DNA of 64,000 bases from Pratylenchus scribneri (taxonomy: Eukaryota > Nematoda > Chromadorea > Rhabditida > Pratylenchidae): positions 682,001-746,000 of the forward strand of contig JAQSEB010000029.1 in NCBI GenBank assembly GCA_030063045.1, written 5' to 3'. Position numbers and translations under genes: made by a program. The stretch's first letter is position 1; every line of letters begins with the position of its first letter. This document shows, one piece after another, positions 56,344 to 64,000 of the stretch. Under the pieces are notes generated by a model. That model was given only the letters and a program-made list of their open reading frames with translations, made no database searches and had not been told where the DNA came from.

Positions 56344-57760
56344 ATGCGTCACTTTCCTACAAAGGAATTCACTATTTTTAATTAGAGAAAACCCTCAATT
56401 TAAGGTGGCCATTTTGGATAAAACTTTAATTAAATTTAGTTCTTAATTTTAGTTCATCTTTATGACGCGACTATCAATGGCAATAATGCCTGAAGGCTTT
56501 TTCTATTCATCCTACTGTACCCAAACTTTTCCTAATCATCCCGTCACCCTATCATTCAAATATTGCCCCAATCTGCCTTATTAAAAACTCATTTTTTCCA
56601 ACATAAATTATTCACTTTTCCGCCCAATTTTCGGCGTTCTGTTATCACATTTTTCCGCACAACAGATAAATATATTTATCAAAGTCCAATTCAACTAATC
56701 CCAATCCACTTTTTTGGCCCACTGGTGGGTGGGTTTAGTCCCCCGGCGAAAGCCCGGAGTGAGAAGCCTAGATCCACTCTCGCCCTGAACAACATTAGTC
56801 CCGGGAATAAGGATATTATGAGACAATTATTATGGCCAAAAGTGCCGAAAATAGAGTATATAGCCATAATTTCAGCGGCTTGCCTTTTTAGCATATAAAA
56901 TTGTGATTTAGGTAAATTCTATGGACTAAAAGGAAGGGCAAAATTTCATCAAAAGTGGCCATCTTTACGACGGGCTTTATGAGTGACTTGTGAAGGAATT
57001 AGAGGACTTACCATGGTTTTAGCCAACTGTGATTGCCGACGGATACGTTCAGCTCGAAAAGCATTTGGGCAAAGAATTGGAGGGAAATGGAGACCAAATG
57101 GGGGGAATATTTTCAACGGTATCAACGATCTCTGTTCTTCGATGAATCAAAAAGTAATGTGTTTTTGTCAAATTGTCGTAGACCAAATTCCGGTTAATCC
57201 AAATGTTCTAGTGGGCGATTTTCAATAAAAATGAAGAAAGATTATTTTTAATTCCGTGCCATCTTCAATTCTTCATTTCTCCTAACCATAATTTTTCACG
57301 CACGAATGATGAGGCCAATTAAGGGGCCATTTTGCTATTTTTTTTCAACCAAATTCGCCTCATCACAAGACAGAATTATACTTTCACCTTATTCCAAGGA
57401 GGCAAAAAACGTCGTTCGTTCCAACAATGGCATCAAAATTTAAAATTAAGGCTGTAAATGAATGGCCATCTAATTGGAAAAAATCCAATGGTGGCATTTT
57501 CTTTACGTAAAAAATAAAAAATGAAAGAAGTAGCGATGATTTATTTGTAACAAAAAGGTTTTCGAATAACTCGGGAATTTGTTGAAAAAGTGAATTTGAT
57601 TGGTTATATCGGGCATAAAAATGTGTATGAGGAAAAGGGCAAGTGGGCTGAATCATGGGGGAAGAAAGTACAAATTTGGGGGCAAAATAGAAAGACAAAA
57701 TTGGATGTATTTTTGATGACGAAAATGTGTGCGCAGGATTTTACCTGAAAATTCATAGAA
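56344..57760. other. Intergenic, no supported gene
   Basis: About 1.4 kb. Short frames on both strands (for example 56563-56898 on plus) lack domains and splice partners. A GC-rich patch at 56735-56812 (CCCCGGCGAAAGCCCGGAG, then CTCGCCCTGAACAACATTAG) stands out from its surroundings; origin unknown. Confidence 0.4.
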
Positions 57761-59573
57761 TTAAAGTGAATTCAATGACGGAAAAATGTACCATTCACAG
57801 ACGATCCTTCCCAGGCAATCCCTTGTTTGGTACAATTTGAATATCGCATTGGATGAGGCACTTCGAACTGGGCCGCCAACTTTTCCATTCATTGGTTCAG
57901 TCGGAATGTTTTGCCGTTCCATTTGACGATGCCTCATCACATCCCATTCCATTGGATCGGCACTTTGGGACCTTAAATATTCAATTTTTTATTAAAATCG
58001 GGTTAATATTAAAATTGCTTATGCTAGAAAAGAATATATCTATAATTTCAAAATAATTATAATGAAGAAGGGGGTTTGAATAAATTTCTGAACCGTTAAA
58101 ATCTTTTTCATTTCAATTCAATGTCCATAAAAAGTTCACACACCTTTCCCGGATTGTCCTTTTCTTTAAATGCTCCGGTTTTGGTGGTCTCGGTGGGATG
58201 GCATTTTCGCCAATTCCTATAGGCCTTTTCCCGCCTCCATAAATTCGCCCTTTCGGTGGTCGTGGTGGACGACATTCGGCTCCAGGAAGCGAGGCCAAAT
58301 GAATTTGTTCAGAATGTTTTTGTTGTTGTTGACGAAAAATGGTCAAATGATCGGCCAAAGGAGGGGGTGATTGAGGGAAATGAATAATTGGCGGAGTGGA
58401 ATTGACAATTTGATTGGGAACAGATTGTATTACATTAGAAGTAGGAGGGAATAAATTTGTTTGAACAGGAGTAGAGGAATGTTGAGGCGGGGAAAACAAT
58501 GGAATTGGAGGAGTTCGAGGTGGTTGAGGCGTTGGAATTGTGATTTGGGAAGGTGATGTTGATGAGGAGGATGGAGGAATCGAAATGGATTCACCCCATT
58601 GAACAATCTTTTGATGTGGCGGTGGTGCCGATGAACCAATTGAATCCATTTGATGGTTGATTTTGCCGCCTCCTCCAAATCGCGTTTCCGAACTGAAAAA
58701 CTGCCATCATACTCATAATTCTTTATTTTTATTTCCAACCTTTTCCTTCTTTCGTGTTCCAGCCCTTTGGCAGGAACAATCAAAACGGGGTCTTTCTCAA
58801 AACTCAATGGGCCTTTTGGAAGTTGAAAAAAGTCAGCACTGTTCGCTTTTGGCCTGAAAATTTCCAAAGTTGTGGTCGTTGTGGTGGAATCGCGCAATAG
58901 GGTTGATGAGCAAGGAATAGGTGAATTTTGATGATGAAGAGGAGGAATTCTGGTGGTTGAATTGTCGAATTGGGTCAAAAGACCATTTCGAGAGGGCGGA
59001 CGCTGCAAAGGGACCAATTGTTGCTGAAAATGCAAAGCAAAAAAATAATTGGAGGTACATCGAAATTTTGTGCTCAAACTTGGTTATTGCCATCAAATAG
59101 ATTCAATCGAATTGTCGATGATTCTCGCCAAATTTCCGGCTGGTGCTGAATTTCTTCTTCCATTTCACTAACATTTATGCCTTTTAATTGCTTTTGGGAA
59201 TTATAAGCATCTTCTATGGAATTAAAATTGTACTAAATTTGTGTGAAATTCTTGCCCAAACCGATTGGATAGTCTAAATCCATTCCATTAGATTTTTTCC
59301 CCTCCTCTGTTCCAGATTGAATTTTCCCAGAGGCAATATTCTCCATGGATTCAGAAGATGGAATTTTGCATGCTGATGCTGGCAAAAATGGCCAACAATT
59401 GGCAGAAGAATGAGCTAGAATATTTTTAGAATACAAAGAATTTCAATGAATATTCGACCTTCATTTTGATTTGCAATTGCCGAGAATACCCCCGTGGAAA
59501 TTAATAATCCTTCTCGAGCTCCTTTCGTTTTAATATCCATGCAGAATGAAATTCGCATTTCGGGATTGTCCAT
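57761..59573 (-). CDS. Proline-rich protein, unknown
   Basis: Exons that join in phase, minus strand: 59573-59459, 59414-59262, 59213-59080, 59023-58740, 58692-58144, 57971-57761; 481 residues if the ATG at 59573 is the start. No catalytic domain is seen. The N-terminal part is mixed (MRISFCMDIKTKGAREGLL); then a region rich in Ser, Thr and Gln (DSTTTTTT), a basic helix (AKGLEHERRK), and a long proline-rich segment with SH3-ligand-like cores (PTPQPPRTPPIP, RPPRPPKG, AIPPRPPKPEHLKKR). That suggests a cytoplasmic adaptor that binds SH3 domains; this is inference. An open frame from 59820 (MERKIVRRGFSSAWKG) may be a further 5' exon, but I found no splice that connects it. Confidence 0.6.
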
Positions 59574-60614
59574 CGAAATTGATAAAATAAAATTTTGCAA
59601 TTTGGTATAAAAATTATTTTATCTGATTCATTTTTCGTCGTTTTACTTTTTTATTTTCAAATAAAATCCGCGATGAATTGTGAGTTGGCAAGGGAATAGA
59701 AGAGGGAAAGGTGAAGACTGAGTCAAAATCGAAGCGAGAGCAGCAAGAATGCAGGGACAAAGCAGAGCGCACACCTTTCCAAGCTGATGAAAAGCCACGA
59801 CGGACAATTTTTCTCTCCATGGTTTATTTGCTTTTCCCTTCATCGTCCTTATTTGCTTTTCGAGACTAGACTTTTCCCTTCAAATGTGAAAAAAGAACTA
59901 ATATTTTTATTCAAATTTAATAATGTTTCGATCATCCCCCCACACTCCAATAAGTGATTTTGTTTTTAAATGTGAAATTTCATCTAATTCCACCTATTTG
60001 CCCCAATTTAATTCCGCCTCTTTGCCCCAATTTAATTCCGCCTATTTGCCTCAATTTAATTCCGCCTATTTGCCCCAATTTAATTCCGCCTATTTGCCCA
60101 ATTTAATTACGCCTATTTGCCCAATTTAATTCCGCCTATTTGCCCAATTTAATTCCGCCTATTTGCCCCTATTTATTATTGCCTCTTTCCTCCTATGTGC
60201 CTTAATTTTAATTCCACCTGTTTTGTTGCACTAATTCCTCCGCCTCTCTCTTTGTATTTCATAGATTTTAAATTAGCGCAAAAATTTTATTAAAGTAAAA
60301 ACTCTAACTCATAGCTCCAGGCGCAAACGCCATTAACCAGATAGAGAAAAATCGTGAAAGACAATAAATCTAAAGAAAAAATGAAATGAAATATCTAATG
60401 GTTTCCATGATAACCATGCAGTAAGACAAATTTACTTGGAATGTAGGTATAGGTAAATGATGTTGGGTGGGTTGGGATGGGATTGGAGATTCGGATCTCG
60501 ACATTATCCATCCATCCCGATCACGATTGTATTCATTGAGCATGTTAACTGAATTGCCAACGATTAATCAAGACCATATTGAAATGATTTATTTTAGAAA
60601 TCAGAAAAGCAAAA
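59574..60614. other. Intergenic between divergent genes
   Basis: Contains a possible upstream exon of the proline-rich gene (59820-59614), a minisatellite (59985-60185) and the 5' flank of TCERG1. A TTTTAG acceptor at about 60592-60597 lies shortly before the TCERG1 ATG. Confidence 0.45.
59985..60185 (+). repeat. 24-bp minisatellite, second locus, opposite strand
   Basis: About 8 units, CCAATTTAATTCCGCCTATT then TGCC, the reverse complement of the MFS intron satellite at 50590-51330. Units are more diverged toward 60180. Confidence 0.92.
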
Positions 60615-63600
60615 ATGACTGAAGAAAATGGTCATTCTGCACAACAAGATGTGGCGGCACCAATGAATGATAAAATTAATTCAGTGCAAGAAAAACGGCC
60701 ACCACAAATGCACGATCAAAATCAGCCACAGAAGTAAGCAATATAGATAGAGATTCCGAAGATTTAATGCTACCCCATGTTAAAAACAGTTTTCCTCCAC
60801 ATCCTGCAAATCAGCAACCACGGGTGCGTTTTCCACCACAACATGGATTTCCACCACCAAATGGGGGGCCTCCAGGCCCGGGTTTTCCCCCATTTGGCCC
60901 CGGCGGACCGATAGGCTTCCCACCACATATGCGTCCATTTCCTCCATTTCGACCGCCTCCAGGTCTTGGCGGCCCGATGCCGCAACAACATAACAATGAA
61001 CCGCCCCCTTCATTCTTCAACAATCCTCAATCTGCTCCTCAAAGAGGTTTATAGATATTTTTAAAAATTGCTTCCATAATGCTATTATATCTAACAAGAT
61101 GGGCTCTATCCAATGATGAATTGTGAGTATTGTGGGATGTTTTTTGGTACTTATTGGGTTATCTGTCCAAATTATGCAATCGTAGACTGACATTAAGTAC
61201 TAGTACTTAGGGTGCTTTTTCGGTGACTGGTCACTGGTGACAGATAGCCGATAAATACCATTTCCCAAAAGTCATTTGGTGGTGAAAATAACATTACTAA
61301 TAAATGACAAAAAAATCTATCATTTTTTTTAATATTTCGGGAATGCTTTCGGTGTTAATCAAATCATCAAAAATTTATGTTTGGGAATTTTAGTACAAAC
61401 TTATCATGGTGGCCCACCACAAATGCAAATGAATATGGGCAGTGGTCGCCCACAATTCAACAATGTTCACCATAAAAATATTATAGTGAATGGACCGCCT
61501 GGCATGCCTGGGCAACCGAGAGGGCCGCCACATATGGGAGGAGGACCGAGACCGCCGTTTCCTGGCTTTCCCGGCGGAGGACCACCAGGAGGATTTAGAC
61601 CGCCCATGGGAATGCCGCCTTTCGGACCGGGAGGACCAGGAGGAATGGCACCACCGCAACAACAATTAAATAATGGTCAAGGGCAGCAACCCCAACAACC
61701 AGTGAATCAAACGGAGAAGCTTAAGAAGGTTATTTACATCATTTTTCATTAAGAAATTCCGTCGGAATTGTGGGGTGGTCACGAATAAAATTTAAGTTTT
61801 CAAAAATTGTTCTTTGAGGTTTTTTGGGAAGAGAATGCAAATCTGACATCATTTTCGTCATATCTTGGCTAATTCCGGCTTATGACCTTTAGTCTTGTTC
61901 ACCACTTGGCTTACAGAAAATAAATAAAAATTAAATTAGATGACCACTATTCCGAGGGATTTCCGTTCATAATCATTCATTCATTTCATTCTCAATTTAA
62001 TTCCTACAAATTTTCAGCTAGCCGGCATTCCACTCGACAAAGAACTCTGGATAGAGACGAAGACGGGCGAAGGTAAGCAATATTTCTACCACTCCGAGAC
62101 CCGAGAGACCGTATGGGAACGACCTGAGCCGGCCAAAGCAGTCGTAATGTCACAAGAGGAGCTGCAAAAATTGGTGGAAGAGGAAAAAGGTGGGTATAAT
62201 TATTAATAATTATTGATTTTATTTTTAACGAATTTCATGCTTTTTTTAAACTCAAAATTATTTTTTTAATTTAAATTAATACTACAATTTTTCCAGTAGC
62301 TTGGTAGGGGCTACAAAATAAAAAATTTACTCTAATAAAAAATGTGGGAATATGGAATTATAAAATAAAATTGATAAATTCAATAAAATTCGCTTATCCA
62401 AATTCAATTTATTAAAAATAAAAATATTTCTCTAGGTTTCAATGTAAGTTAAAATAAATAAATCGGCATAAAATTCACAAAAATTTACACTCGTTAAGCG
62501 AGATATCTTCAAAAATTTTCGGGTTAGAAACAAAAATTTATACATTTTTGCACAGAATATTCGAGAAAATGTTTTTTTCTCTCGTTGTGGACGCGAGCAT
62601 TGCCGAGACCTGGGATCCGATCCGGGGGTCATTCATACAATCAAAATTGCTAACTGAATGGCCCTATTTCCTCTTCCTCTTCGCAATTCAGTCAAAGCAC
62701 TGTAAACTTGTTGAAAAAATATCTAAAAAGGAAAAATAGGGAAACAAATTAGAGGATTAGGTGGGAAATAGGATGATTTGGGATCTTTTATTAAAATTGA
62801 GAATAAATGAAACATACTTTTAAAAAACCATCACCACATCATCGTCTATATTATATCTTATTATTATAAAATGTAAAATCATCTATTTTTTACTCTTTCT
62901 CAATTTAAAATTAAATTAAAAAAGAAATTTATATTCAATTTTCAATCCAATTTTTTAATTTCTTCAAAATTTATAGGACAAGCTGCACCCGGTGTCAATG
63001 AAGCATGGCAAGAATTCACGGCACCCGACGGACGCAAATACTATTTCAATTATATCACCCAGGAGAACACATGGACAAAACCAGCAGCAATGGTGGAAAG
63101 AGAAGGTAAGTAGAAAATTAGTAAATTTAATTTTTAATTAATTTTTTAAAATTTTAGCCATGCTGAAAGAGAACGGGGCCGCCGCAATGGCTGCTGGATT
63201 TCAAGCAATGATGGGCGCTTCGGTGGCACCGGCTGCTGGAATTGGTTATGCCGGTTTTCGTCCATCGGTTGCAACGGGCGGACCTCAAGCTGCGCTGGCC
63301 ACATCGACGGGAGGACAAAAAGATAAATCAAGGCCTGTGAGCAGTACAGCGGTCAGTGGAACGCCGTGGTGTGTTGTTTGGACTGGCGATAATCGGGTAT
63401 TTAAATTTATCATAATTTTACCTCTAATTATACACAAAAATTGAAAGGTTTTCTTCTACAATCCAAGTACACGAACATCCGTTTGGGAACGCCATCCAGA
63501 GCTTTACAATCGACCTGATGTGGATTTGTTGGTATCGAAAGCACCGACCGAAAGTCAGTTAAAATTCACTCTAAAATATTGAACTTAAAAGACCATAAAA

Positions 63601-64000
63601 ACCTTGAGAATAACCAAAAAATTGAACCCAAAATTAAATAAATCAATTTAAGAGGAGCAAAAGGCACAAAAACGGCGCAAGAAATCATCGGATGATGAGG
63701 AAGAAGAGGAGGAGGAGATGGAAGCAGAGGCAGTGGTCGACTCGGACACATCAAATTCGGACAATGAATCGGTCGAACCGGAGAAGCCAGCAAAGAAAAA
63801 GACACGACAAGAAAAGAAGTAAGTAAAAATAATCGAAGACGGTCGAGCATAGTCAAGTGGGTAAAATGGTTGGGCATGGAATTTAAATTTTAAAAAAGTT
63901 TGAGGTTTCGATGATGATACACCAGCTCACTCTGGAATTTGTTGAGGACAACCTTTACCGAGTTCTGAGAAACCTCTTAAATTTTTAATTTTATTAATTG
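60615..64000 (+). CDS. TCERG1: TCERG1/CA150 transcription elongation regulator (3' partial)
   Basis: Nuclear protein linking RNA polymerase II to splicing factors. Exons in phase: 60615-60733, 60790-61046, 61394-61728, 62018-62189, 62977-63105, 63158-63396, 63448-63553, 63653-63818; about 507 residues within the window. A Pro/Gly-rich N-terminal half ([28 protein letters not shown]) precedes three WW domains: about 248-273 ([16 protein letters not shown]...TVWERP), 305-330 ([16 protein letters not shown]...TWTKP), and 408-434 ([13 protein letters not shown] then [17 protein letters not shown]). The third, with [10 protein letters not shown], is specific to this family. An acidic run and Lys-rich stretch ([12 protein letters not shown]) follow. 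The FF domains expected next must lie beyond 64000. Confidence 0.95.

Noticed and set aside
56563..57228. Plus-strand genes in the gap between the Srh-like and proline-rich genes
   Set aside because: Two short frames with no recognised domain and no consistent splicing.
59614..59843. First exon of the proline-rich gene (MERKIVRRGFSSAWKG)
   Set aside because: No donor-acceptor pair connects it in frame to the next exon; kept only as a possibility.

Overview
This window is AT-rich nematode nuclear DNA. Genes are split into many small exons, many introns are only about 41-56 bp long, and several start codons follow a splice-acceptor-like TTTTATAG or TTTTAG, as expected where mRNAs receive a spliced leader. 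The gene families also point to nematodes: two serpentine chemoreceptors (Srv-like and Srh-like), a ground-like cuticle/secreted protein, a ShK-type cysteine domain and an EFF-1/AFF-1 cell-cell fusogen. I cannot name the species. At least four introns look like GC-AG introns; as I recall, these are unusually common in some plant-parasitic (cyst) nematodes, but that is only a hint.

Layout: SLC36-like amino-acid transporter (1-5642, +, 5' end outside the window); Srv-like receptor (5728-8194, -); small secreted protein (9537-9928, -); a repeat-rich stretch with two foldback elements (9.9-14.1 kb); S-adenosylmethionine synthetase (14117-17903, +); ground-like protein (19454-21156, +); membrane-anchored ShK protein (23844-25745, +, 5' end unresolved); EFF-1/AFF-1 fusogen (28283-33904, +); RNA polymerase I subunit RPA49/POLR1E (34628-37934, -); oxidoreductase-like-domain protein (38682-39317, +); bridge-like lipid-transfer protein BLTP3/UHRF1BP1 (39536-46762, -); TXNDC17/TRP14 (46965-47415, -); OSGEP/KAE1 (47562-48803, -); sugar-porter MFS transporter (49403-52376, -); Srh-like receptor (53472-56343, -); proline-rich protein of unknown function (57761-59573, -); TCERG1/CA150 WW-domain elongation regulator (60615 to the window end, +).

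The genes are mostly unrelated housekeeping and environment-sensing functions. The one group that may be co-transcribed is OSGEP, TXNDC17 and BLTP3: same strand, gaps of about 147 and 203 bp, acceptor-like sites before each ATG.

The most striking content is non-coding. Nearly every long intron is long because it holds a repeat: five minisatellite families (46-, 26-, 27-, 24/25- and 30-bp units), at least two foldback (MITE-like) families, and a set of short tRNA-like pieces each carrying a Pol III B-box and an oligo-T tail. The 46-bp satellite always sits inside the same conserved flanking sequence, so it looks like a mobile element whose core expands in tandem. One intron holds a perfect 88-bp palindrome that abuts the 3' splice site. 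Coordinates of exons were deduced by eye from reading frame, phase and splice signals; repeat boundaries are approximate.
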